A DNA stretch of 64,000 nucleotides from Emticicia aquatilis (GCF_014644295.1 NZ_BMKK01000005.1:248001-312000); one strand, 5' to 3'. Shown: positions 32,552 through 42,417, counted from the stretch's first letter. Translations and numbers: made by a program. Notes: generated by a model not told the origin, from the sequence alone.

Positions 32552-33739
32552 CTAAGATAATTCGCCGAGAGCCTTTACAAATTGTTTCATTTCGTCCATT
32601 GTTCCCATACTAACACGGCACCAAGGCTTATTCTGAATATCAAACGCACGCACTAAGATGCCTTTGGCAGTCATCTTAGCTAAGAAGTCTTTACCATTCA
32701 TATTGATTGGGAAAATCACAAAATTGGTATAAGACGGGATGTATTTATAACCCATTTTTGTAAGATTTTCGTACAAGTATTCCTTACAAGCAGTGTTTTG
32801 TTTTTTGGTCATTGCTTGGAATTCGGTATCTTCAAAGCTGGCAATAGCACCCAAAACCGAAGTATGCGAAATACCCATACCACCTCTCGTGATTTTCTGA
32901 ATTTTATCTAAAAACTCTGGTTGAGCTACGGCATAACCTACACGCAAACCAGCCATACCCATGATTTTTGAGAATGTACGGGCAATGATTACGTTTTTCT
33001 TTTGAGCCAACAACGAAACCATACTTTCAGTACCAGTTCCTTCGGCTAATTCGAGGTATGCTTCATCAACAAAAATTGGCACTTTTTCAGATACTCTCGA
33101 ACAGAAATCTAAGAGGTCTTTTCCTGCCGTAATACTACCAACTGGGTTGTTCGGATTACAGATATAAACCATTTTAGTATCTTTATCAATGGCAGCTTCC
33201 ATCGCTTTCAAGTCATGCGACCAGTCTGCTTTGCACGGAATTGCCTTCCAAGTAGCACCAACTGCTTCAGCTACACGAATCAACGACATATAAGTTGGGT
33301 CAGCCGAAACAATATTTCCACCATTCATAAACAATACTAAAGCAACTTTTTCAAGTAAATCAGAAGAGCCTGGCCCCATCATAATGTGCTTGTCAGTTAC
33401 GCCTTCTTTCTTAGCCAATTTGTCAACCAAGGTTGCTAATTCTTTCCAAGAATAACGATTTCCGCCTGAAACTGCCTCAGCAACAGCCTTTTTAGCACTT
33501 TCTGGTGGCCCATAAGGGTTTTCGTTGGCGTTCAAACGAGCAGCCATTGCCATTACGTCTGGTCTTTCATCTAAGAAATGTTCTCTCAAAAGCGGGCTGT
33601 AATAAAGTCTGCTTTTCTCGTCGAGAGTGTAAGAAGCCCCCGAAAATGCACCCATTGAAATATGCGGAGCAAGTGCCATTCCGCCGATTGTCATTAAACC
33701 TGTCTTTAAAAGACTACGTCTGTTAATCATGTTGCTCAT
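32552..33739 (-). CDS. Tat-exported HisC-like aminotransferase
   Basis: A 395-residue PLP-dependent class I/II aminotransferase. It starts with a Tat signal (INRRSLLKTGLMTIGGMALA), so it is likely folded with PLP in the cytosol and then exported. The fold contains RLNANENPYGPPESA, CNPNNPVGS and the PLP Lys in ARTFSKIMGMAGLRVGYA (near residue 257), which resembles histidinol-phosphate aminotransferase. Exported HisC-like enzymes are frequent in Bacteroidota but their substrate is unknown; a role in histidine synthesis is unlikely because of the export signal. It lies downstream of the SusCD-lipoprotein run, separated by a 115-nt gap with AT-rich imperfect repeats. Confidence 0.85.
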   Translation of the reverse strand: MSNMINRRSLLKTGLMTIGGMALAPHISMGAFSGASYTLDEKSRLYYSPLLREHFLDERPDVMAMAARLNANENPYGPPESAKKAVAEAVSGGNRYSWKELATLVDKLAKKEGVTDKHIMMGPGSSDLLEKVALVLFMNGGNIVSADPTYMSLIRVAEAVGATWKAIPCKADWSHDLKAMEAAIDKDTKMVYICNPNNPVGSITAGKDLLDFCSRVSEKVPIFVDEAYLELAEGTGTESMVSLLAQKKNVIIARTFSKIMGMAGLRVGYAVAQPEFLDKIQKITRGGMGISHTSVLGAIASFEDTEFQAMTKKQNTACKEYLYENLTKMGYKYIPSYTNFVIFPINMNGKDFLAKMTAKGILVRAFDIQNKPWCRVSMGTMDEMKQFVKALGELS

Positions 33740-33853
33740 TGTATTCTTAGTTTTTTTGTTATTTGAATAGAGAATTTTTTGAATTGAGAATTGAAAATGG
33801 ATAATTGAGAATTTGTTAAAATAAATTTTCCATTCTCAACTTTTAATTTTCCA

Positions 33854-34324
33854 TTACTTTGTTGCTGTCAATCTGAAATACTTTGTAAATGACACATCTT
33901 TGTAAGTTGCCGAACAGGCTAACTGCACCGATGAACCAACGGATGGCGTAGCTATCCCAAGAGATTTCCAAGCGATTTTTAGTGTCGAACGACCAGTACC
34001 ATCGGTTGTTACATCTGAAATTTTTGTTCCATTTCTGAGTTTGAATGTTACGGGAACAGCGGTAGCTGGAATGCTATCAATCCCTACTTTATAATCAAGC
34101 AAGCCATCTTTGTTTAGTTCTAACAAGCGTACTGTGATTGAAGCATCAGCAGATGCTGAAGAAACCACTGAAGGCTCGGTTGTTAGTCCGTTCGACTTAC
34201 CCGCTGGGTCTTCAAAAATCACTAAAACAGGGGCTGCAATTCTATCTACAAATGGGTCATCAACTTTACATGATGCAGCTACAAATCCTAAAAATATGGT
34301 GCTAAAAAATAGTATTTTCTTCAT
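33854..34324 (-). CDS. Small lipoprotein of a SusCD locus
   Basis: A 156-residue lipoprotein; the signal ends AASC with Cys19 as the lipid site. The rest is beta-rich with no Cys pair and no known catalytic motif (LVIFEDPAGKSNG, SITVRLLELNKDG). An Ig-like fold is possible. It is the third gene after SusC and SusD on the same strand, 110 nt after the SusD stop, and likely acts as an accessory surface protein in capture of the same ligand. The family is not recognised. Confidence 0.7.
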   Translation of the reverse strand: MKKILFFSTIFLGFVAASCKVDDPFVDRIAAPVLVIFEDPAGKSNGLTTEPSVVSSASADASITVRLLELNKDGLLDYKVGIDSIPATAVPVTFKLRNGTKISDVTTDGTGRSTLKIAWKSLGIATPSVGSSVQLACSATYKDVSFTKYFRLTATK

Positions 34325-34433
34325 GATGAAATTCGTTTATGTTTAACTTGAATTAGCTTTTTGAATTGATTATGAAGTTTTTTCTATTCACTCACAATTC
34401 AATTCTATTGTGGCTCTCATTCAATCATTGATT

Positions 34434-35900
34434 TTACTCCGTCCACCAAAGTTTGGTTTTCATGTTATCGGCTCCGTTGATTTTGATACCTTCGTCGAGT
34501 TTTACTTTATTTAAAGAATATTCAGTAGTAGGGTACGGTAAGCGAGTCGGTACAACGCCATCGTTTTCAAATACCGCTCTGGCATCACGTGGAGAGAATT
34601 TTGGGAAACCCGTACGACGGAATTCTGTCCAAGCCTCCACTCCTTGTCCGAAAAGAGCAATCCATTTTTGTTCGATGATTTTTTCTTTAGAAATCGCTCC
34701 AACTGTTGTCAAATAAGTAGTAGGAGTAGTAATACCAAACTGAGCAAATGAAGCATCAATGCCCTTTTTGAAATAATCATCAGCTTTGCCATCAATATCT
34801 CCATCAAAAGCAGCTTCTGCCAAAATAAAGTTTAATTCGCTGAATGTCATGATTACACTTGGTGCACTTGCCTTCGTGAAATAATCAGTCAGTACTGAAG
34901 CCGAACTCAAGTAAGTAGTTGCAATCGCATCTGGTAAGCCATTCGGGATTCCTTCATAGCCACCAGCTTTATTTTTTGTAGCAAAAACACCTAATCGAGT
35001 ATCGCCTAAAGCTGTAAGTTTATCAACCACCGTTTTGCTGATACTCCAGTCAGTACGGCTACCAACAATCATTACTTCGTTCCACTCATTATTGCTTGGG
35101 CGAGTATTGGTATTGGCCAAAAGTGCATTATCAGCATTGCTCATGAAGATTGGATATTTGGCTGCATCAGAAAGGATTTCTTTCATAATTGCCTTAGATT
35201 CTGCCGATTTTTTTGCAGCTTGACGATTAGCCAAACGTAAACGAAGCGAGTTGGCAAATTTCTTCCACTTCAAAATATCTCCACCATAAATAATATCACC
35301 AGAAATAGCGGGGCCACCAACTGTCAATTTTTCGTTAGCGAGTTTCAAATCAGCTAAAATTCCTGCGTAAACCTTATCCATAGAGTCATAGGCAGGCGTA
35401 TAGATTGGCGTTGCGTCTGTGCCTTTGATAGATTCGGTGTAAGGAATGGCTCCGTACAAATCTGTCAAGAGCGAAAATGTCCACGAACGCATAACTAAGG
35501 CAGCACCTTCATAATTTTTATTCGGGCTTTTGCCTTTTTCGCCTGTTTCGGTAATAATTCTTTGAAAATTTAGTAAGCCATCATTATAAAGCGATTTCCA
35601 CGTATTATTATAAAATGTGGGCGTGATTCCGTAGTTATCGCCTTCGTTTGAATAAATATTACGTGCTAAATACTGTACCCAAAGCATCGCACCATCAAGG
35701 TTTAGACGCTCGAAACGAACGTTTCCACCCCAATATCTATCAACTGCTTTTTCTACTGCATACGGAAACAAATATTGAGCTCCGATAGCCGTTGGGTTAT
35801 TTGGGTCGGTATTCATTTCATCGAAGTCTTTCGTACAAGAACTAACCGATGAAAGCAATCCAATAAATGCGAATGAATATATAATTTTATTGAGTTTCAT
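34434..35900 (-). CDS. SusD/RagB-family outer-membrane lipoprotein
   Basis: A lipoprotein of about 488 residues from ATG 35900 (MKLNKIIYSFAFIGLLSSVS, lipobox SSC). The SCTKDFDEMNTDPNNPT start is characteristic of the SusD-like_2 group, and the body is helical with TPR-like regions (FSELNFILAEAAFDGD; KEKIIEQKWIALFGQGVEAW). SusD proteins bind ligand on the cell surface and hand it to the SusC transporter. No glycoside hydrolase or regulator flanks the pair, so the nutrient cannot be inferred; the SusD-like_2 group is often not in polysaccharide loci. An in-frame upstream ATG (35954) is judged wrong because it precedes the signal peptide. Confidence 0.93.
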   Translation of the reverse strand: MKLNKIIYSFAFIGLLSSVSSCTKDFDEMNTDPNNPTAIGAQYLFPYAVEKAVDRYWGGNVRFERLNLDGAMLWVQYLARNIYSNEGDNYGITPTFYNNTWKSLYNDGLLNFQRIITETGEKGKSPNKNYEGAALVMRSWTFSLLTDLYGAIPYTESIKGTDATPIYTPAYDSMDKVYAGILADLKLANEKLTVGGPAISGDIIYGGDILKWKKFANSLRLRLANRQAAKKSAESKAIMKEILSDAAKYPIFMSNADNALLANTNTRPSNNEWNEVMIVGSRTDWSISKTVVDKLTALGDTRLGVFATKNKAGGYEGIPNGLPDAIATTYLSSASVLTDYFTKASAPSVIMTFSELNFILAEAAFDGDIDGKADDYFKKGIDASFAQFGITTPTTYLTTVGAISKEKIIEQKWIALFGQGVEAWTEFRRTGFPKFSPRDARAVFENDGVVPTRLPYPTTEYSLNKVKLDEGIKINGADNMKTKLWWTE

Positions 35901-35936
35901 ATTTGTCAAAATTTTAGGTAGATAATAAAGCTGTTG

Positions 35937-36009
35937 GCGATTAGCTTTTAGCATTTAGCTTAATTATTTCTTTTAAAAAGCTAAAGACTGATTGCTAACA
36001 GCTAATCGC
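35937..36009 (-). repeat. Nested inverted repeats between SusC and SusD genes
   Basis: GCGATTAGCT (35937-35946) pairs with AGCTAATCGC (36000-36009); inside are TTTAGCTT/AAGCTAAA and other TTAGC repeats. The resulting stem-loop begins just past the SusC stop and may protect or limit read-through so that SusC and SusD are made at different levels. Confidence 0.55.
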
Positions 36010-36016
36010 TTTTCAC

Positions 36017-39000
36017 TTAAAAACTTATCGAAAGATTTGCACCTACACTTCTTGAATTTGGTAATTCGCCGTAAGCAAAACCTTGTTGGTTTGCACCGAA
36101 GCGGTCAACTTCTGGGTCGATGTGTGGCGTATTTTTGAATAAAATAGCCAAGTTGCGTCCCACAATCGAAAGTTTTGCATTTTGCAAACGTAACTTCGAC
36201 AATACCGATTTAGGAATATTATAACCAAATGAAACTTCACGTAATTTGACATAAGAAGCATCAAAAATTGCTGCTTCGTGGTAGCGACGAGGGTTATTAT
36301 AGCCAATCAGTTGGTTGGTTGCCACAATCACATCATTTGGTACATATTGAGGGTTTTCGGTGGTTCCGATATTCATCACACCTTTACCAATGATACCTTC
36401 TTCACGACCAACGGCTGTTTCAGCATATTGACCAGTCCAACGAGCAGTTCCTGTACCTTCATCGAAAATATCACCACCAATTTTAGCATCAATTAAGGCA
36501 GTAAGTGTAAACTTCTTGTAAGAAAAAGTATTCGAGATACCTCCCATCCACTTTGGTTGGATATTACCCAAAATTCTTGGCGTTGTTTCTACCACTGGTA
36601 AGCCGTTGGCATAAACAATCTGACCATCAGGAGCATGTTTGAAGCCGATACCAAACAATGCACCGTAAGGCATCCCGACCTGAGCGATTGAGGTCAAACC
36701 ACGACGCTCTTGGAGGGTGTAAGTTGTAAGACCTTCAGCCAACTCAATTACTTTATTGCGGTTACGAGAATAATTTACCGACACATCCCACTTGAAACTA
36801 TTAGCTTCGATTACTTTCCCAGAGAGCATAATCTCGATACCTTGATTAGTGATTTGTCCAGCATTTAAGATACGCTTGTCATAACCACTGGCTTTCGAGA
36901 TTTCTACTCCGAGAATTTGGTTTTTAGTTGACTGATTATAGTAAGTGAAGTCTAATCCGAAACGATTTTTCATGAATTTCAAATCAAGACCTAATTCGAT
37001 ACCTGTCGTAATTTCAGGTTTCAAGGTAGCGTTTGAAATCGTTAGGTTTTCATAATATTCTGGTAATGAACTATTCCACGAACCACCCGCACGGAATGTT
37101 TGAGCTAATTGATACGGGTCAGCATCGTTTCCTACTTGAGCCCAGCTTGCTCTTACTTTTCCGTAAGAAAGAATATCTTTTGGATAATTGATGAGGTCAG
37201 TGATAACACCACTCAACGAAACCGAAGGATAAAAATACGAACGAGCATTTGATGGAAGCGTACTCGACCAATCATTACGAGCGGTTGCATCTAAGAATAG
37301 AGCGTTCAAATAACCCAACTGTAATGAGCCATAAACACTTTGTACTTCGGCTTTTTCAATGCGGCTTTCGATTGCATTTTGGCTTGGGTTTGAATTGGCC
37401 AAGTTATAAACACCATCCACAACCAACTCTCCAACGTAAGCGTAGTTACGTTTGTAATAATTTGTGCGTTGTGCTGCACCAGCCGAAGCCACTAAATGAA
37501 AATCTTTTGAAATTGATTTTTCGTAAGATAATAAGGCATCGTGATTGGTTTCTTGACGACGTAATACTTCTTCCGAATAACGTCCTGGAGTTTGGTTACC
37601 ATTACGCACTCTTTCAAAGTTTACGATATTGACACGGGTATCTGACCACATATCCGTACCGCTTCTGAGCATCAACTTCAATTCTGGCGAAATTGTGAAG
37701 TTTAAAGCAATATTACCCACTAAACGGTCTTTTTCGTTGGTATATGGTAGTTTTTCGCTCAAAAAAATCGGATTCGTGAAGAATGTATGTTGCCAGTTTG
37801 CTGGGTCATTATCTGGTAATTTTCCAGCTACTTCTCTTTGGATGTGTACACTCGAATAATCTCTCCAATTAGCCAATTGGTCCCACGAAACGTGGCGATG
37901 CGACCAAATAAATTGGTCACCGTTTTGGTAAGTACGATTACCGCCAGATTTCACGTATTCACCCGAAACCACTGCCGAAATGAACTTTGAAACCTTATAA
38001 TTTGAGTTGATTTTAAAGTTATTTCTGTAGAAATCGTTGAATGCCATCAAACCTTTTTGGTCAAGGCGACCAACGCTCAATCTGAAACTACCTTTATCGT
38101 TTCCACCCGAAAGAGCCAAGTTATTGGTCAAAGTAGTACCTGTTTGCCAATATTCATCCCAGTTATTAGGTTGTGGCGTAAGCGGAGCTACATCTTTTCC
38201 TGTAAACCATTGTCTTACTAAACGACCATCCATTGGAGCACCCCAGCTTTCGTCAGTACCTTCAGTACCAGTAGTAGAGCCTGGTTTAACCGAACCGTAA
38301 GCGGCTTTGTATTGGTCATAAGCATCAGGAGTAATCACGCCACTCCAACCATCAGAATACCATGTTGTATAACCCGAACCACCACCATAAGTGTTTTGGA
38401 AATTCGGTTTAACCAATGGGCGTTCGGCCGTGAAATTTGAGTTATATTCGATACCCAGTCCTTTTGTGCCAGCACCGTCTTTGGTTGTAATCAAGATTAC
38501 ACCATTAGCAGCACGAGAACCATAAAGAGCAGCAGCATTAGGTCCTTTCAAAACCGAAATCTCTTTGATGTTATCGGGGCTAACCTCCGAAATACCACCA
38601 CCAAATTGCTTGTCGAATTGTTGTTGAATCGGCACACCATCAACTACAATAAGAGGTTGGTTATTGCCAGAAACCGAAGAAGCACCACGAATCTGGATAG
38701 TTGAACCACTACCCGGCCCACCATTGGCACTGATACGAACACCCGCCATTTTACCCGAAAGAGAATTAGCGATGTTATTTGAGCGAGCCTCAACTAAGCC
38801 TTCGCCTTTGAGTTCTTGTTGAGAGTAACCGAGAGATTTTTTCTCTCTCGAAATACCAAGAGCCGTCACAACAACCTCATTTAAAGTTCTTGTGTCGGGC
38901 TGTAATGTTATATCATAAACGCTTTTATTTTCAATTTTCACATCAGTTGTAGCATATCCAATCGCACTAAAAGTAAGAAATGTACCACCTGCTGGCACTT

Positions 39001-39181
39001 TCAACGAAAACTTTCCATTGGCATCAGTAACAGTTCCAAAGTTTGTACCCTTTACAGTAACCGAAGTTCCGGGCAGAACGCCCTCACTTTCAGAGTTCAC
39101 TACACCCGTAATGACCTTTTCTTGTGCCATTATCGCAGACGATAATAGCAGACATACTAATAGGTAGAAATTCTTCATCAT
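36017..39181 (-). CDS. SusC/RagA-family TonB-dependent outer-membrane transporter
   Basis: A 1054-residue protein. A signal peptide (LLVCLLLSSAIMAQ) leads into a CarboxypepD_reg-like domain (about 20-105, GVVNSESEGVLPGTSVTVKG), the plug (GISREKKSLGYSQQEL; ANSLSGKMAGVRI; GSGSTIQIRGASSVSGNNQP; GPNAAALYGSRAANGVILIT) and a beta-barrel that ends in LSISF. It imports a bound ligand through the outer membrane with TonB energy. SusD follows after 116 nt. A long AT-rich upstream region with a leader hairpin may control it. It appears intact, and the nearby signals give no clue to the substrate. Confidence 0.96.
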   Translation of the reverse strand: MMKNFYLLVCLLLSSAIMAQEKVITGVVNSESEGVLPGTSVTVKGTNFGTVTDANGKFSLKVPAGGTFLTFSAIGYATTDVKIENKSVYDITLQPDTRTLNEVVVTALGISREKKSLGYSQQELKGEGLVEARSNNIANSLSGKMAGVRISANGGPGSGSTIQIRGASSVSGNNQPLIVVDGVPIQQQFDKQFGGGISEVSPDNIKEISVLKGPNAAALYGSRAANGVILITTKDGAGTKGLGIEYNSNFTAERPLVKPNFQNTYGGGSGYTTWYSDGWSGVITPDAYDQYKAAYGSVKPGSTTGTEGTDESWGAPMDGRLVRQWFTGKDVAPLTPQPNNWDEYWQTGTTLTNNLALSGGNDKGSFRLSVGRLDQKGLMAFNDFYRNNFKINSNYKVSKFISAVVSGEYVKSGGNRTYQNGDQFIWSHRHVSWDQLANWRDYSSVHIQREVAGKLPDNDPANWQHTFFTNPIFLSEKLPYTNEKDRLVGNIALNFTISPELKLMLRSGTDMWSDTRVNIVNFERVRNGNQTPGRYSEEVLRRQETNHDALLSYEKSISKDFHLVASAGAAQRTNYYKRNYAYVGELVVDGVYNLANSNPSQNAIESRIEKAEVQSVYGSLQLGYLNALFLDATARNDWSSTLPSNARSYFYPSVSLSGVITDLINYPKDILSYGKVRASWAQVGNDADPYQLAQTFRAGGSWNSSLPEYYENLTISNATLKPEITTGIELGLDLKFMKNRFGLDFTYYNQSTKNQILGVEISKASGYDKRILNAGQITNQGIEIMLSGKVIEANSFKWDVSVNYSRNRNKVIELAEGLTTYTLQERRGLTSIAQVGMPYGALFGIGFKHAPDGQIVYANGLPVVETTPRILGNIQPKWMGGISNTFSYKKFTLTALIDAKIGGDIFDEGTGTARWTGQYAETAVGREEGIIGKGVMNIGTTENPQYVPNDVIVATNQLIGYNNPRRYHEAAIFDASYVKLREVSFGYNIPKSVLSKLRLQNAKLSIVGRNLAILFKNTPHIDPEVDRFGANQQGFAYGELPNSRSVGANLSISF

Positions 39182-39211
39182 AAAATTCTTGGTTTAGTTA
39201 GTTTGTTGGCA

Positions 39212-39275
39212 CCCTTTTCGGTCGAATCATTACGAAACTCCGACCGCTCGGCTTCGTAACAATCGACCTAAAGGG
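39212..39275 (-). promoter_or_regulatory. Leader inverted repeat upstream of the SusC gene
   Basis: CCCTTTTCGGTCGAATCATT with the following bases (39212-39237) is partly complementary to CTTCGTAACAATCGACCTAA and the following bases (39252-39275). In the minus-strand transcript this would form a long, slightly imperfect hairpin 31 nt before the SusC ATG. It could be a leader that controls translation or a repeat remnant. Confidence 0.5.
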
Positions 39276-39892
39276 AAATTATTATAGGGTCCAGTTTGGA
39301 TAAAGTGTATCTTCTGAGTCGAAAATTCTGAGTGTCGAAAATTCAACTTTTAATCTAAAATAGGTTTTCTGTTTTCAGTGGTTTCCATCCACCAGTTTAA
39401 TTTTGGAGTGCTTTACGTACACACTCAATTCCGCATTTTAAGCGTAGTATTTTTATGATTCAGATACCTCTCATATTGCGGTCGGAAGTAGAAGTATCTG
39501 TTGAAGAATTGTTGTACTTATCTAAGATTTAATGATTAAAAGTAGTATGTGTATTTTTAATAAAAAAGTATTTTTCAAAAAAAATTAAATAAAGATTAAA
39601 AATAATTGATTTTTTTAAATAAATAATTTGAAAAATGCAATTAATAGACACTTTTTTATAAAATATCAGAAATACGCTTAATACTTTGTTAAAATTATTG
39701 ATGTTTCATTTTTTGTAATTTTTTATTAAAAAATGAATTTTTCTTCAAATATATGTTTTCAAAAATAATATATACCAATAAAAAAGTTTAAAATTACTAA
39801 AAATACGTATTTTATATTTATTTAAAATAATTCTACATAATTGTAATATTCTAATTTTGAGTAGTTTTACCTATAAGTATTAATCTCATAAA
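39276..39892. other. AT-rich intergenic region upstream of SusC, no gene seen
   Basis: About 620 bp without a convincing open reading frame. The part from 39530 to 39890 is very rich in A and T with poly-A/T tracts. Probable promoter region of the SusCD operon on the minus strand; a possible -7 element is the complement of CAAATATA near 39747, but no TTG is found at the right spacing. Confidence 0.5.
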
Positions 39893-39924
39893 AAAACACC
39901 CAAACAACAAAGCTTGGGTGTTTT
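39893..39924 (-). terminator. Terminator of the tail-fibre module cassette
   Basis: AAAACACCCAA and TTGGGTGTTTT form a perfect 11-bp stem with A/T tracts on both sides. On the minus strand it ends the transcript of the cassette that finishes at 40103. Confidence 0.7.
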
Positions 39925-39969
39925 AGACTATCTGAAGATATTAAGATTAAATTCTATCGAATTAGTGTA

Positions 39970-40071
39970 TTATTTATTTACTATTAAGTATTCATGAATA
40001 GCCTTATTTGTAATTGTAGCCTCATTGGTTTTGCTATCTGATTTGATGGCCGATATATAAATATTATTCAC
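39970..40071 (-). other. Possible 33-codon ORF or gene remnant
   Basis: GTG at 40071 opens a 33-residue frame (NNIYISAIKSDSKTNEATIT, then NKAIHEYLIVNK). The codon use looks like coding DNA, with an in-frame stop seven codons upstream of the GTG. It has no partner or recognised family. It may be the end of a lost gene, and could be chance. Confidence 0.2.
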
Positions 40072-40102
40072 CTCAATAAGTAAGATTTATGCAAAAGAAG
40101 CA

Positions 40103-41254
40103 TCAATTATTTCCTAAAACACGCCAAACTTGGTCAGTACCATCATAGATTAGCATACAACCGCTATTGGGCTTTACATTTACTGATAAATCAAGTATCC
40201 AGCCCCCATTTTCGGCAAATACAATTCTATCGGAGGCAGCTACATTGGCAAGCGGATAATTACCCCAAATTTTAAGGGTTGTAGTGCTATTAGTCATAAC
40301 AGTTAGTATGAGTCCATCGACACCACCCGAAATACCATTCAAATTTACTGTACCATTGCCTCGAAACATGATTACTGACTTTCCATTTCGATTTAAAGCA
40401 TTAAAAGAAACCTCATTTGAAGAGTAATTTTTGGTTTCGATGCCTAATTGCAAATCACCCATTACCGATAATTTAGACTGTGGGTTTGCATCGCCAATTC
40501 CAACATTTCCGTTTCCTTGAATAACCATTTTTTGAGTAGCAGTACTTGTACCACTTTGTGTGGTATAAAACTGCATATCGGCTCCTGTGGCAGTTGTTGT
40601 CCAGTTTTGGTTAGCTACCATATCAATTCTGGCTCGTGCGGTCGTATAATCGACTGAGTTATGCCCTTTTCCACCAAAACGAGCCAATATATTACCTGAA
40701 GTGGTAGGATAAGGCAAGATATTTGACCCATTCGCACTAATACCAAAAATTGATGGAGCGTCACCAGCATACCGATATACCCCAATACCTTTATCACTAT
40801 CTGATGGTTGTTGTACTTCAAGCTGATGGTCAGGTTCGGTGACAAGATAATTTCCTATTCCTACTTTTCCATTATGATTTATAAACAATCGACTCGATGT
40901 CAATGTGGTGTTATTTTGAGTCACATAGATTTCAGCCCGTGTTCCTTGGTTATTTGCATTCCAATTTTGAGTAGCGGTAAATCGCAAAGCAGCATTGAGT
41001 GCTGTAAAACTTCCACCAGCATACCCCCTACCTTCAACACTCAGAAGCGTGTTACCGTCTTGTGTTGCCGAAGGGTTGGCATGAGTGCCATTGATGCGAA
41101 TTCCTACGATATTAGGAATAGCTGTACTTCGCAAAAACACGTTTTCATAATTGGTATAATCTGCATCTATTTTATTGGGGCGAATCGTGATATTTTGGGC
41201 ATTGACCTGCCAAGCTGCAAAAGAGATAATACAAACTTTAAGAAATCGATACAT
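40103..41254 (-). CDS. Secreted tail-fibre-like module protein (two modules)
   Basis: About 383 residues from ATG 41254 (MYRFLKVCIISFAAWQVNAQ signal peptide); an in-frame upstream ATG lies inside the previous gene and is less likely. It has two copies of a module of about 115 residues with pattern PTA....LL...GRGYAGG.F...A..R....NW......G....F....N......RL.INHNGKVGIG, the second ending KMVIQGNGNVGIG. A C-terminal beta-strand part ends GCMLIYDGTDQVWRVLG. These NGNVGIG motifs occur in phage tail fibres and Bacteroidota surface proteins. The S74 chaperone domain of the first gene is absent here. It is the last of three tandem paralogues. Confidence 0.8.
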   Translation of the reverse strand: MYRFLKVCIISFAAWQVNAQNITIRPNKIDADYTNYENVFLRSTAIPNIVGIRINGTHANPSATQDGNTLLSVEGRGYAGGSFTALNAALRFTATQNWNANNQGTRAEIYVTQNNTTLTSSRLFINHNGKVGIGNYLVTEPDHQLEVQQPSDSDKGIGVYRYAGDAPSIFGISANGSNILPYPTTSGNILARFGGKGHNSVDYTTARARIDMVANQNWTTTATGADMQFYTTQSGTSTATQKMVIQGNGNVGIGDANPQSKLSVMGDLQLGIETKNYSSNEVSFNALNRNGKSVIMFRGNGTVNLNGISGGVDGLILTVMTNSTTTLKIWGNYPLANVAASDRIVFAENGGWILDLSVNVKPNSGCMLIYDGTDQVWRVLGNN

Positions 41255-41268
41255 ACGGATATTGTTAT

Positions 41269-42417
41269 TTATTTTTGTAGGCCGATAACTCTCCATCTCT
41301 GAAAAATATGGTCGTAGATTAAGGTACACCCTCCACGACCTGATATTTGAATATTAGGCGATGCAAATGGCTCGCCTGTAATAATTCTTTGACCTGCGTT
41401 AACATCTGGCGACTCATTCTGGATTTCGAGATTAGAGTCAAATTCATTGTGCCAAATTATATGTAATACGAGTCCCTCTTTTCCGTCAGTTATACCTTTG
41501 ATAAATCTACTTGCATTGTCTGTCAATAAAATTACTGACCTATCATTTCTATCTAATAAACCAGTACCTCCTGGCGGTGTTGAGAAATTATCCTGCATAT
41601 CAAAAGAAAAATCACCAGCCAATCTCAATTTAGTAATTGGCGAATCGGTGCCAATACCTACATTTCCATTACCATTAATTGTCATTTTTACTGTTGGGGT
41701 GGTGGTTGCACTTTCGGTGGTATAAAACTGCATTTTGGCACTTGTAGCCGTACTTGTCCAGTTTCCGTTGGCAACCATATCAATTCTGGCTCGGGCAGTT
41801 GTAAAAGAAGTGCCATCATAACCTTTTCCGCCAAATCGGGCTAAAATGTCATTATCTAATGTAGCAGTAGGTAATAAATAATTGCCTCTTGCACTTAGTC
41901 CAAAACAAGCTGGTGCATCACCACCGTAACGATAAATTCCCATACCTTTATCATCGTCAGTTGCTTGCTGAACTTCAAATTGATGGTCGGGGACAACGTT
42001 TAATGAATGATAATATTCCCCCACACCGATTTTCCCATTGTGATTGATATAAAGCCTGCTTCTGAAAGATGTTTCTCCATTTTTATTAGTAAAAAACTCC
42101 ATTCGTGAGCCTTGACTACCAGCATTCCAGTTTTGCGTAGAATACATCCGAACACCCGCACGCATGGTTGTAAATCCAGCTCCTCCGTATCCTCTTCCTT
42201 CGATACTCAACAATATTTGGTTTTCATTTACGGCTGTTGGCGAAGCATGAGTTCCATTCAATTTCATTCCGATGATATTTGGGAAATCGGTGTTTCTAAT
42301 GAAAATATTTTCATTCGTGTTATAATCAGTTTCAATTCGGTTTGGGCGAATTGTGATTCCCTGCGAAAATCCTTCTAAAGAAATTCCTAAGCTAATAATG
42401 CAGAGTAGTTTTTTCAT
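41269..42417 (-). CDS. Secreted tail-fibre-like module protein (two modules)
   Basis: A 382-residue paralogue of the next gene. Signal peptide MKKLLCIISLGISLEGFSQ. Two modules of the same repeat (GRGYGGAGFTTMRAGVRMYS, ending LYINHNGKIGVG; then FGGKGYDGTSFTTARARID, ending MTINGNGNVGIG) and the same final strand (GCTLIYDHIFQRWRVIG). It overlaps the stop of the gene before it by 4 nt (ATGA), so it is coupled to it. The role is probably an extracellular or surface fibre; no enzyme motif is visible. Confidence 0.8.
   Translation of the reverse strand: MKKLLCIISLGISLEGFSQGITIRPNRIETDYNTNENIFIRNTDFPNIIGMKLNGTHASPTAVNENQILLSIEGRGYGGAGFTTMRAGVRMYSTQNWNAGSQGSRMEFFTNKNGETSFRSRLYINHNGKIGVGEYYHSLNVVPDHQFEVQQATDDDKGMGIYRYGGDAPACFGLSARGNYLLPTATLDNDILARFGGKGYDGTSFTTARARIDMVANGNWTSTATSAKMQFYTTESATTTPTVKMTINGNGNVGIGTDSPITKLRLAGDFSFDMQDNFSTPPGGTGLLDRNDRSVILLTDNASRFIKGITDGKEGLVLHIIWHNEFDSNLEIQNESPDVNAGQRIITGEPFASPNIQISGRGGCTLIYDHIFQRWRVIGLQK

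Noticed and set aside
33786-33855. Terminator between the small lipoprotein and aminotransferase genes
   Set aside because: There are imperfect inverted copies of ATTGAGAAT-like sequence here, but the pairing is too weak and interrupted to call.
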